DNA from: an uncultured Clostridia bacterium
GTDB lineage: Bacteria; Bacillota; Clostridia; Oscillospirales; Ruminococcaceae
Assembly: GCA_946535685.1 (NCBI GenBank)
Contig: CAMNDR010000044.1
Location: 1 to 7,319 of the forward strand
DNA: 7,319 nt
Direction of reading: 5' to 3'
Part shown: positions 1 to 6,435 of the stretch, one piece after another
Layout of the letters: each line of letters opens with the position of its first letter
Numbering within the stretch: position 1 is the first letter of the stretch
The notes under the pieces: model-generated
The model's database searches: none
What the model saw: the letters and a program-made list of their open reading frames with translations, nothing else
What the model was told of the DNA's origin: nothing
Position numbers and translations under genes: made by a program

Positions 1-756
1 GGCGGCGTGCAGTACGGCACCGTGAAGAGCGGCAGCTATTACTCCACGACCTGCAACCGTGAAAAGCCCTACAACATCCTCCTCCCTGCCGGCTACGATG
101 CCAACGACAAGAGCAAGACCTATCCGGTGCTCTACTGCATGCACGGCTACTGGGAGAACCAGGACCGCATGATCATCAAGGGCAATAATCCGCAGATGTA
201 CACCCGCCAGATCATCGGCAATGCCATCGCAGCGGGTGAAGCCAAGGATATGATCGTCGTCTTTCCGTATATCTATTCCAGCGCAACTCAGAAGGACTGC
301 TCCGGTATGGATGCGGCAAACAATGCAGCCTACGACAACTTCATCAACGACCTGACCAAGGATCTGATGCCGCATATCGAGTCCACCTACAACGTCAAGA
401 CCGGCAAGGACAACACTGCCATCACCGGTTTCTCGATGGGCGGCCGTGAATCTCTGGCGATCGGCATGACACTGACCGACAGGTTCGGCTATATCGGTGC
501 GATCTGTCCGGCACCCGGCGTGGACGATGCCTACAAGGGCGGCTGGAAATTCGAGTCCGGCAAGGAGCCTTATCTCATCATGATCACAGCAGGCGGCAAC
601 GACAAGACCGTTTACGACACACCCAGACCCTACCACGAGAAGCTCGAAAAGAACGGTGTGCCGCACATCTGGCATTATTACCAGTCCGGCTATCACGGCG
701 ACAACTCCATCCATGCGCATATCTATAACTTCTGCCGTTTCGTATTCCAGAACTAA
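1..756 (+). CDS. Carbohydrate esterase family 1-like (feruloyl/acetyl-xylan esterase type), 5' partial
   Basis: This is the last 251 codons of a gene whose start lies before the window; the frame is open to base 1, and the GTG at 7 has no ribosome site, so I do not treat it as the start. The protein is an alpha/beta hydrolase of the esterase D / CE1 type, which hydrolyses ester-linked ferulate or acetate on plant xylan. Numbering from window codon 1, the nucleophile elbow is GFSMGG with Ser145, the likely catalytic acid is Asp201 (AGGND) and the likely catalytic His is His232 (SGYHGD). An early VLYCMHGYWEN stretch fits the oxyanion-hole strand. The visible part covers about one complete catalytic domain, so the missing part is probably a signal peptide and/or another module such as a xylanase or binding domain. 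Substrate specificity cannot be read from the sequence. The gene is followed at once by a terminator, so it is the last gene of its transcript. Confidence 0.85.
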   Translation, partial: GGVQYGTVKSGSYYSTTCNREKPYNILLPAGYDANDKSKTYPVLYCMHGYWENQDRMIIKGNNPQMYTRQIIGNAIAAGEAKDMIVVFPYIYSSATQKDCSGMDAANNAAYDNFINDLTKDLMPHIESTYNVKTGKDNTAITGFSMGGRESLAIGMTLTDRFGYIGAICPAPGVDDAYKGGWKFESGKEPYLIMITAGGNDKTVYDTPRPYHEKLEKNGVPHIWHYYQSGYHGDNSIHAHIYNFCRFVFQN

Positions 757-759
757 CCG

Positions 760-794
760 AACAGCGTCCCGGAGACCTCCTCCGGGGCGCTGTT
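760..794 (+). terminator. Intrinsic terminator after the esterase gene
   Basis: A 15-base-pair stem (760-774 with 780-794, one G-U pair) closes a 5-nt loop and starts four bases after the esterase stop codon. The following run (TTTGCCGTTCTATTCT) is only moderately U-rich, but the stem is strong and well placed. Confidence 0.8.
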
Positions 795-822
795 TGCCGT
801 TCTATTCTCCCCGAAATTCCGC

Positions 823-846
823 AAAAATGTGCAGGAAAAATGTGCA
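823..846 (+). repeat. 11-base direct repeat upstream of the permease promoter
   Basis: AAAAATGTGCA occurs at 823-833 and again at 836-846, a period of 13 bases. The pair lies 35 bases before the -35 box of the permease promoter. An eight-base T run (863-870) lies between them. This could be a regulator site or an upstream A/T-rich promoter element, or it could be chance. Nothing else in the 795-880 stretch looks like a gene. Confidence 0.35.
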
Positions 847-880
847 TCTCTACAAAGTTTCGTTTTTTTTGATTTGCGGC

Positions 881-908
881 TTGACTTATCCAGCCGGTAT
901 GCTATAAT
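881..908 (+). promoter_or_regulatory. Sigma-A promoter with extended -10 for the permease gene
   Basis: The -35 box TTGACT (881-886) and the perfect -10 box TATAAT (903-908) are 16 bases apart. TGC directly before the -10 makes it an extended -10 promoter. Transcription should start near 914-916, giving a leader of about 130 nt before the ATG at 1049. Confidence 0.85.
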
Positions 909-911
909 AAA

Positions 912-1028
912 GTGTAGCGCTAATCTACGCAAAATACGCCCGTTATGCTTTGTGAAGGCCGCATGTGCTGCGGTTTCATGTGCCCTGACAAAGAATAGCG
1001 GAAATCCGCCCAGGCTCCACCCGGGAGC
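912..1028 (+). promoter_or_regulatory. Structured 5' leader of the permease mRNA (possible cis-regulatory RNA, class unknown)
   Basis: Several helices can be drawn. A small one pairs 912-917 with 925-930. The main helix pairs 940-953 with 988-1001 (13 of 14 positions pair, with one G-U and one G-A mismatch). Inside it a hairpin pairs 959-963 with 969-973, extended by 954-956 with 975-977, leaving a ten-base one-sided internal loop at 978-987. A last hairpin pairs 1014-1018 with 1024-1028. An alternative fold is possible: 998-1001 with 1006-1009, inside 984-987 with 1011-1014, which would break the main helix. CTCC at 1015-1018 could also pair with GGAG of the ribosome site (1039-1042). There is no U tract, so any control would more likely act on translation. 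I cannot match it to a known riboswitch family by eye. Confidence 0.5.
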
Positions 1029-1048
1029 GCACCTGAAAGGAGAATAGG

Positions 1049-2413
1049 ATGGTCGCTGCACAGGTCGTCGCAATTATTATTTTTGTGGCAATGTTCATCC
1101 TCATCATTTCCGACAAAATCGAAAAGCATTATATCACGCTTGGCTGCGGACTTCTCACCATCATACTCGTGTTCGGCGTGTGTCTGCAGGAACCGACTGC
1201 GATCTGGCGCGTGCTCAATCTGAGTGCGATCGTCACCCCGGAATTCTGGCGCACAACCGGCGCTGAAACCGAATCCGGCGGCATTGACTGGGCTACGATC
1301 TTCTTCCTCGGCGGTATGATGATCATGGTCGAGGGCATGGCGAGAGTCGGGTTCTTCAACTGGCTCTGCCGCTGCATCGCAAAGATGGTTCATTATAAGA
1401 CCATTCCGATCTTCATCGCCTTCATGTGCATGTCGTTTGTGCTGGCGATGTTCATTGACTCGATCACGGTCATCCTCTTCCTGGCATCCGTCACGATCGA
1501 GCTGTCCAGACTGCTGAAATTCAACCCTGTCCCGATGATCATGTCTGAAATTTTCTGTGCGAATCTTGGCGGTTCCGCAACCATGTGCGGTGACCCGCCC
1601 AACATCATCATCGGCTCGAACCTGCACTATTCTTTCATGGATTTCGTCATGAACACTGGCGTTGTCGCCCTGATCTCGTTCGGGTTCATCGTTGTATACT
1701 TCTTCCTTGTGATGCGCAAGGAGCTCGCAAGCAGCGGCAAGACCGATGTGGATTTTGACGATATGCCGTCACCGAAGAGCTTCATCACCGACAAGAAGGG
1801 CTTTGCGATCAGCACTGTCATTTTCCTGACTGCTGTAGCGCTTCTCATCACGCATAATGCCACTGGCCTGACGGTCGCCTTCATTGGTGTGGCCATCGCC
1901 CTCGTCACACTCCTCACTTCCGGCACACACATTCTCGAAGTACTCAAGGGTGTGGATTATAAGACGCTCCTGTTCTTCACCGGCTTGTTTATCGTGGTCG
2001 GCGGTCTGGAGCAGACCGGCGTACTGGAGATCATCGCAAACTTCATCAGCACGATCTGCGGCGGCAACTACTACCTGATGGTCGCCATCATCATCTGGGT
2101 ATCCGGTATTGCAAGCGCCTTCATCGACAACATTCCCTTTGCTGCCACGATGGTTCCGATCATCCAGGATCTGGCAGGCGGCAGCGATTTCGTCCTCTCC
2201 ACGCTGGCATGGTCGCTGGCAATGGGTACGGATGTCGGCGGTTCTGCGACCCCGATCGGTGCTTCTGCAAATGTCGTCGGCACTTCTGCAGCCGCCAAAG
2301 CCGGTCACCCGATCGGCTGGGGCGAGTACTGCAAGAAGATGGCACCTGCTACGATCATCGTCCTGGCCATCAGCACCATCTATATCTGCATTCGCTACGT
2401 CACCCAGATCTGA
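1049..2413 (+). CDS. ArsB/NhaD-type (ion transporter superfamily) permease, probable cation/H+ antiporter
   Basis: A 454-residue polytopic inner-membrane protein, full length for the family. It has the two-fold internal repeat of the ion transporter superfamily. In the first half, FIDS (135-138) is followed by the signature GGSATMCGDPPN (174-185). In the second half, FIDN (358-361) is followed by DVGGSATPIGASAN (395-408). The GDPPN signature is typical of the ArsB/NhaD/P-protein branch, whose members exchange Na+ or Li+ for protons, or export arsenite. No arsR or arsA gene is nearby, so sodium/proton exchange or an unassigned anion substrate is more likely than arsenite export. A hydrophilic loop at about 224-250 separates the halves. 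The start is set by AAAGGAG at 1036-1042, six bases before the ATG. The gene has its own promoter and a long foldable leader, and a hairpin follows its stop, so it is probably transcribed alone. The exact substrate is not shown by the sequence. Confidence 0.85.
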   Translation: MVAAQVVAIIIFVAMFILIISDKIEKHYITLGCGLLTIILVFGVCLQEPTAIWRVLNLSAIVTPEFWRTTGAETESGGIDWATIFFLGGMMIMVEGMARVGFFNWLCRCIAKMVHYKTIPIFIAFMCMSFVLAMFIDSITVILFLASVTIELSRLLKFNPVPMIMSEIFCANLGGSATMCGDPPNIIIGSNLHYSFMDFVMNTGVVALISFGFIVVYFFLVMRKELASSGKTDVDFDDMPSPKSFITDKKGFAISTVIFLTAVALLITHNATGLTVAFIGVAIALVTLLTSGTHILEVLKGVDYKTLLFFTGLFIVVGGLEQTGVLEIIANFISTICGGNYYLMVAIIIWVSGIASAFIDNIPFAATMVPIIQDLAGGSDFVLSTLAWSLAMGTDVGGSATPIGASANVVGTSAAAKAGHPIGWGEYCKKMAPATIIVLAISTIYICIRYVTQI

Positions 2414-2434
2414 CACTTATATTCCGCAATTATT

Positions 2435-2473
2435 CGCCCGCTCTATCAGCAGTCGTTCTTGGTAGAGTGGGCG
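2435..2473 (+). terminator. Terminator-like hairpin after the permease gene
   Basis: A 14-base-pair stem (2435-2448 with 2460-2473, two G-U pairs) closes an 11-nt loop and is followed by the T-rich CTTCTTGATTATTTGC. It begins 21 bases after the permease stop and ends only 16 bases before the next gene's ribosome site. I see no clear promoter between, so the next gene may depend on read-through past this hairpin. Confidence 0.65.
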
Positions 2474-2489
2474 CTTCTTGATTATTTGC

Positions 2490-2495
2490 AAAGGA
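2490..2495 (+). promoter_or_regulatory. Ribosome binding site choosing the ATG at 2505
   Basis: AAAGGA sits nine bases before ATG 2505. A longer reading from TTG 2478 is possible but has no ribosome site, and that codon lies just after the terminator stem. Confidence 0.65.
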
Positions 2496-2504
2496 TGTGT
2501 ATCA

Positions 2505-4904
2505 ATGTACCGAATGATCCTGATCCCACTGATCACTGCGGCCTTTTTCATCATGCTCAATTGCTTTTCCTGGAAGCCCAAAAAACCTGCGCCTGCCAAG
2601 GCCAGACAGAAGTCCTCCGGGAAAAAGCAGCGCCGTGCCGATGCAAAACCCGCAGAACAGCCCGAAAAGCTGCCGAACGTGTTCACGCCGCTTCTGCCGG
2701 CTGCAGCGGAGATCGCTTTCTTTCTGGTCTATCGCCTGCTGCACCATCTGTTCATGGCCGGTGAGGACTATCTGCTCCCGAAATCAGTCATCCTCCTGAT
2801 CTGCGTTGTTGTCGATTTCACAGTTTTCCTGCACATGTGGTTCCGCGGTACAAAGCTGATGCAGCTCATCGGCAGACTTGCCATACTTGCAGCATTCCTG
2901 TTCGTTGCAGAATTCGTCCTGTTCAATGCAAAGAGCTTTGCCACAGAGTACCGTGAGGAATATGTCGGCTCCGAGTATCTCATCATCCACGACGATGACA
3001 CGACGACCGAGCGCTCCGGCGATCACATCCGGATCCGTGAGAATACAGCGATCGACGTAACAGAACTCCCCGGCTGGTGCAAAGCCATCACACTGAATGC
3101 CGTCCAGGAGGAGAACCACCGCCCGTTCTATGTCAAACTCCTGATGCACGACGACAATTTTCAGCAAACCTACTGCCCTGTTTCCGCCAAGCTCACCAGT
3201 ACCTATGGCAGACCTGTGGATTTCATGCTCCATACCTACGGTGAGCTGTACGATGTCCAGATCGAATTCCGGGATATGGATACGCCTGTGGATTTCTATG
3301 GCCTGACCTGCAGCAACAAGATCCCGTTCCACTTCAATGCGTTCCGCTTTTTCAGCCTGTTCATCCTGATCGGGCTGCTCATCACTGTGCTGCAGCTCCG
3401 GCTGCACCGCATTGTGTACAATCCTGCCAGCAAAAAGCACGCTGCGGCTTTTCTGGCCGTCTCCATCCTCTGCACCTGTTCTGCCTTCTTCCTCTGGATT
3501 CCCGACCAGGAGCCGGTCAGCTATCCTGAGAACTTCAATGCAGCCGGTGCAAATCCCTATGAGCAGATGTTTGATGCCTTTGAAAACGGCCGTCTGCCGA
3601 TCGACGTTGAGCTTGATCCAAACCTTGCCGCACTGGGTGAGAATCTCTACGACCGTTCTGTCCGTGATTCCCTGGAGATCAACTATGCCTGGGATCGTGC
3701 CTACTACCAGGGCGAGCTTTACTCCTACTTTGGCACAGCACCGGTATTTACCTTCTATTATCCGTATTACTGGATCAAAGGCGGTCTTCCGACGCTGGCA
3801 CAGGTGAATTTCTTCTTTGCGATCCTCTCCATCCCGTTCCTGTGCCTGACGCTGCTGGCGATCGTCAAGCGCTACTGTCCGAAGGCCAATCTCCTGCTGC
3901 TTCTGCTGATGCTCCCGACAGCCACGATCCTCTCAGGGGATCAGTACTTCCTGCAGTTTCCCAACCAGTACAACGTGGTCGTAGCATCGGGTCTGTGTTT
4001 CCTGATGATCTCCCTGTGGCTCGGATTTATGGCCCTCGACTGCAAAAAGCCGGCCGTAAAGCTGATCCTGCTGGTGTTCTGCGGCATATTCTGCGTGCTG
4101 AGCACTGCTTCACGCCCCAGCATCGTGCTGGGCGAGCTGATCCTGGCACCTGCCTTTCTGAACATTCTGCGCGACAAGACGCAGAAGCTCCCCTTCCGCC
4201 TTGGCCAGGCAGCCTGCTTCCTCATTCCGGTCGGCATCGGTGCCGGCTGCATCATGGCGTATAACAATGCACGGTTCAGCTCACCGTTTGATTTCGGTGA
4301 ATCCTACCAGCTTACTGTCAGCAATATCCAGGCCAACAAGCTCTATCTCAATGCGCTGCCCGGTGCGATCTATCACTATTTCCTGCAGCCGTGTGCAGCC
4401 AAGAATGTATTCCCGTTCTTCACGTTCAGCATCATCAATCTGGACAACTATGGCATGTTCAAGTATTACGAGATTGGCTATGGTCTGTTCAACTTCCCCG
4501 TTCTGCCGCTTGGCTGCATCCTGCTTCCGCTCTATCTCAGACGGCGCAAAGCGCTCGGAAAGCCTGCTGTTTCCGGCGAAGCAAAGGCATTTGTCCTGTG
4601 CTGCCTGGTGATCTCCGTGCTGCTGGCATGGATCGAATTCAGCAAGGGCGGCGTTTCCATCCGGTATCAGATGGACTTCATGCACCTGATGGTGTTCCTG
4701 TCGGTGATCGTTGTTCTCACGCTGATCCGCAAGCCCGGCCGTTTTGGCTATCCGCTGGCCGTCGGTGCCATCCTGGTAAGCATTGCCGAGAAGCTGCTGA
4801 TGATGCTCCACATCACGAGAGAGGGTCTTGTCATGACAACGCTCATCACGGTGCATCCCACGTATCAGGAAATACTTGAGGATGCGCTGATCTTCTGGGA
4901 TTAA
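2505..4904 (+). CDS. Large polytopic membrane protein, GT-C glycosyltransferase-like, function unknown
   Basis: A 799-residue protein. A first hydrophobic segment (about 4-21) is followed by a Lys/Ala/Pro-rich linker (24-55). Three membrane segments follow (about 60-83, 92-112 and 118-140). A soluble, strand-rich domain spans about 142-278 and is probably outside the membrane. A long set of further membrane segments runs from about 280 to near residue 775. Between membrane segments lies a conserved-looking loop with NPYEQMFDAFENGRLPID (350 onward) and WDRAYYQGELYSYFG (396-410). I have the impression of seeing loops of this kind in uncharacterised Clostridia membrane proteins that resemble GT-C lipid-linked-sugar transferases. 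Acidic residues there (Asp397, Glu404) could be functional. The fold assignment is inference; no reaction or sugar can be named. It could act in cell-wall polymer or glycan decoration. No neighbour is an obvious polysaccharide gene. No clear terminator follows, so its transcript may run into the next leader. Confidence 0.6.
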   Translation: MYRMILIPLITAAFFIMLNCFSWKPKKPAPAKARQKSSGKKQRRADAKPAEQPEKLPNVFTPLLPAAAEIAFFLVYRLLHHLFMAGEDYLLPKSVILLICVVVDFTVFLHMWFRGTKLMQLIGRLAILAAFLFVAEFVLFNAKSFATEYREEYVGSEYLIIHDDDTTTERSGDHIRIRENTAIDVTELPGWCKAITLNAVQEENHRPFYVKLLMHDDNFQQTYCPVSAKLTSTYGRPVDFMLHTYGELYDVQIEFRDMDTPVDFYGLTCSNKIPFHFNAFRFFSLFILIGLLITVLQLRLHRIVYNPASKKHAAAFLAVSILCTCSAFFLWIPDQEPVSYPENFNAAGANPYEQMFDAFENGRLPIDVELDPNLAALGENLYDRSVRDSLEINYAWDRAYYQGELYSYFGTAPVFTFYYPYYWIKGGLPTLAQVNFFFAILSIPFLCLTLLAIVKRYCPKANLLLLLLMLPTATILSGDQYFLQFPNQYNVVVASGLCFLMISLWLGFMALDCKKPAVKLILLVFCGIFCVLSTASRPSIVLGELILAPAFLNILRDKTQKLPFRLGQAACFLIPVGIGAGCIMAYNNARFSSPFDFGESYQLTVSNIQANKLYLNALPGAIYHYFLQPCAAKNVFPFFTFSIINLDNYGMFKYYEIGYGLFNFPVLPLGCILLPLYLRRRKALGKPAVSGEAKAFVLCCLVISVLLAWIEFSKGGVSIRYQMDFMHLMVFLSVIVVLTLIRKPGRFGYPLAVGAILVSIAEKLLMMLHITREGLVMTTLITVHPTYQEILEDALIFWD

Positions 4905-4947
4905 AGGCAAAGCTGCGGCTGCGCTCTCTCCCGATCCGGATCTCCCC

Positions 4948-4976
4948 TTGACTTTCTCCGCCATATGTGCTATAAT
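4948..4976 (+). promoter_or_regulatory. Sigma-A promoter for the leader ORF / CorC-like unit
   Basis: TTGACT (4948-4953), a 17-base spacer and a perfect TATAAT (4971-4976) with a TGC extended -10 motif make a near-consensus promoter. Start of transcription is expected near 4983, about ten bases before the first ribosome site. The 43 bases before it contain a 10-base palindrome (GATCCGGATC, 4933-4942) and nothing else I can support. Confidence 0.9.
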
Positions 4977-5004
4977 AATAGACAATCACACAAAGGAGGA
5001 TTCT

Positions 5005-5163
5005 ATGACACATAGCAGTTCGGATGATGCGGGCGTCCCGTATCACAGTACGCAGACATATGAAATAGGCATAGGGTATCGCAAGGAATTTGCCATACCC
5101 TTTTCTTGCTGTATCAGCAGCGCCCAGCGCAGAAGGAGGGCAGCAGCATGGATTATCCTGTAA
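5005..5163 (+). CDS. Small leader ORF (52 aa) overlapping the CorC-like gene start
   Basis: The ATG at 5005 has an excellent ribosome site (AAAGGAGG, 4992-4999, five-base spacer) and comes about 22 nt after the predicted transcript start, so it should be translated well. The 52-residue product is rich in Ser and His at its start, has YEIGIGYRKEFAIPFSCC in the middle (19-36) and an Arg run (42-45) near its end. I recognise no family, and there is no signal peptide or membrane helix. Its last 16 bases overlap the downstream gene in another frame, which allows translational coupling. Two hairpins, one terminator-like, fold from its codons, which suggests the act of translation matters more than the product. 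It could also be an accidental ORF in a structured leader. Confidence 0.5.
   Translation: MTHSSSDDAGVPYHSTQTYEIGIGYRKEFAIPFSCCISSAQRRRRAAAWIIL
5025..5045 (+). promoter_or_regulatory. First leader hairpin inside the small ORF
   Basis: Bases 5025-5033 pair with 5037-5045 over nine positions (one G-U) around a three-base CGT loop. It lies 29 bases before the terminator-like hairpin, a spacing that would suit a polymerase pause or an alternative pairing partner. The role is inference. Confidence 0.45.
5074..5107 (+). terminator. Terminator-like hairpin inside the leader (candidate attenuator)
   Basis: GGGTAT (5074-5079) pairs with ATACCC (5095-5100). Inside, after a C-C mismatch, GCAA (5081-5084) pairs with TTGC (5090-5093) around a five-base loop. 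The 3' arm is followed directly by TTTTCTT (5101-5107). This is the shape of an intrinsic terminator, placed 41 bases before the CorC-like start codon. It falls in codons 24-32 of the small ORF, so a translating ribosome would stop it from folding. Confidence 0.55.
5133..5139 (+). promoter_or_regulatory. Ribosome binding site choosing the ATG at 5148
   Basis: AAGGAGG lies eight bases before ATG 5148. An in-frame TTG at 5106 would add 14 residues but has no ribosome site and falls in the T tract of the leader hairpin. Confidence 0.85.
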
Positions 5164-6410
5164 TGCTCCTCGTGATCGCAGGGTGCATCCTGCTGTCGAT
5201 GTATTTTTCTGCCACAGAGACCGCTTTCAACGCTGTCAGCCGCATCCGTCTCAAAAGCAAGGCGGAAAACGAGGGCAGCAAACGTGCTGCCAAGGTGCTG
5301 AAGATCCTCGATCAGTATGATGAGATGCTCTCCACCATTCTCATCGGGAACAATCTTGTGAACATCGCCTGTACCTCGCTTGCCACACTGCTGTTTGTGG
5401 CACTGCTCAGAGATGAAAACCTCGGTGCCACCGTCGCAACTGTTGTCGTCACGGTCGTCCTGCTGATCTTCGGCGAGATCTCCCCGAAAAGCATCGCCAA
5501 GGAGAATCCCGAACGCATCGCCATGTTCTCCGCTCCCCTGCTGCAGGTGCTCATGGTGATTCTCACGCCTATCAACTGGATCTTCAAGCTCTGGCAGAAG
5601 GGGCTTGCACGGATCTTCAAATCTTCGGGCGAATCCGGCATCACCGAACAGGAGCTGCTGACGATCGTGGATGAGGCAGAGCAGGGCGGCAATCTGGATG
5701 CGGATGAAAGCGAGCTGATAAGGTCGGCGATCGAGTTCAATGAGCTTGAAGTACGGGATATTTTCACGCCCCGCATCGACATCGAAGCAATCTCTGTGGA
5801 TTGCACCAGGGAAGAAGTCGCCAAGGTCTTTTCTGACTCTGGCTATTCCCGTCTGCCGGTGTATGACGGAACGATCGACAACATCATCGGCATCATCTAT
5901 ATGAAGGACTTCTTCAATCAGGCATTTCTGAAAAAAGCCAGCATTCAGGACTATCTGAAACCAGTCACTTTCGTGCCGAAGAGCAAGAAGATCGCCGACC
6001 TTCGCAAGGAACTGCAGGAGCATCAGATGCATATTGCCGTGGTGATGGATGAATTCGGCTGCACGGTCGGCATCGTGACACTTGAGGATATTCTCGAGGA
6101 GCTCGTCGGCGAGATCTGGGATGAGCATGACGAGGTCGTGCGGGAGATCACCAAGACCGGCGAACATACGTGGGTCGTATCCGGCAAGGCAAATGTCGAA
6201 AAGGTATTTGAAGCACTTGATCTGCCCTGTGAATTCGAGGCGATGACCGTCAGCGGATGGGTCATGGAGATCCTCGAAAAGATCCCCGCCGAGGGCGACA
6301 GCTTCCAGCGGGATGCCCTGCAGGTGCGTGTGCTGAAAATGTACGGAAAGCGCATCGAACAGGTCGAAATCATTCGCACTGAGGACGATGAAGAGGAAAA
6401 GGGCGAATGA
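5148..6410 (+). CDS. HlyC/CorC family membrane protein (CNNM/DUF21 + CBS pair + CorC_HlyC domain)
   Basis: A 420-residue protein with the standard domain order. The CNNM/DUF21 membrane domain (about 1-180) has FSATETA (20-26), GNNLVN (67-72) and FGEISPK (108-114) as its conserved blocks. A CBS pair (about 205-330) starts at TPRID (207-211) and includes VMDEFG (299-304) and TLEDILEELVGEIWDEHD (311-328). A C-terminal CorC_HlyC transporter-associated domain (about 335-408) ends in an acidic tail. Members of this family, such as bacterial CorC/MpfA-type proteins, are linked to Mg2+ export or cobalt/magnesium resistance; the old name 'hemolysin' is not supported as a function. CBS pairs often sense adenine nucleotides. 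The length is normal and the conserved blocks are intact. It is probably co-transcribed with the acetyltransferase gene 25 bases downstream. The upstream leader with a small ORF and terminator-like hairpin suggests control by attenuation, perhaps by ion or translation state. Confidence 0.92.
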   Translation: MDYPVMLLVIAGCILLSMYFSATETAFNAVSRIRLKSKAENEGSKRAAKVLKILDQYDEMLSTILIGNNLVNIACTSLATLLFVALLRDENLGATVATVVVTVVLLIFGEISPKSIAKENPERIAMFSAPLLQVLMVILTPINWIFKLWQKGLARIFKSSGESGITEQELLTIVDEAEQGGNLDADESELIRSAIEFNELEVRDIFTPRIDIEAISVDCTREEVAKVFSDSGYSRLPVYDGTIDNIIGIIYMKDFFNQAFLKKASIQDYLKPVTFVPKSKKIADLRKELQEHQMHIAVVMDEFGCTVGIVTLEDILEELVGEIWDEHDEVVREITKTGEHTWVVSGKANVEKVFEALDLPCEFEAMTVSGWVMEILEKIPAEGDSFQRDALQVRVLKMYGKRIEQVEIIRTEDDEEEKGE

Positions 6411-6424
6411 TCTGCTCCCGGAAC

Positions 6425-6430
6425 AGGAGG
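6425..6430 (+). promoter_or_regulatory. Ribosome binding site choosing the ATG at 6436
   Basis: AGGAGG, five bases before ATG 6436. An upstream in-frame ATG at 6388 lies inside the CorC-like gene and lacks comparable support; starting there would add a charged 16-residue stretch that does not look like the family. Confidence 0.8.
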
Positions 6431-6435
6431 GATTC

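Noticed and set aside
912..1046. A c-di-AMP (ydaO) or yybP-ykoY Mn2+ riboswitch in the permease leader, suggested by CGCTAATCT near its start
   Set aside because: Only this short stretch recalls the ydaO consensus; the other conserved blocks of either class are missing and the leader is short for ydaO.
1049..2413. Arsenite efflux pump (arsB) identity for the permease
   Set aside because: The superfamily signature is shared by NhaD, ArsB and other branches, and no ars regulator or ATPase gene is nearby, so the specific name is not supported.
2478..2504. A TTG start for the large membrane protein
   Set aside because: It has no ribosome site and lies directly behind the hairpin; ATG 2505 has AAAGGA at a normal distance.
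4905..4947. A terminator after the large membrane protein gene
   Set aside because: Apart from the short palindrome GATCCGGATC there is no stem followed by a T run, so I do not call one.
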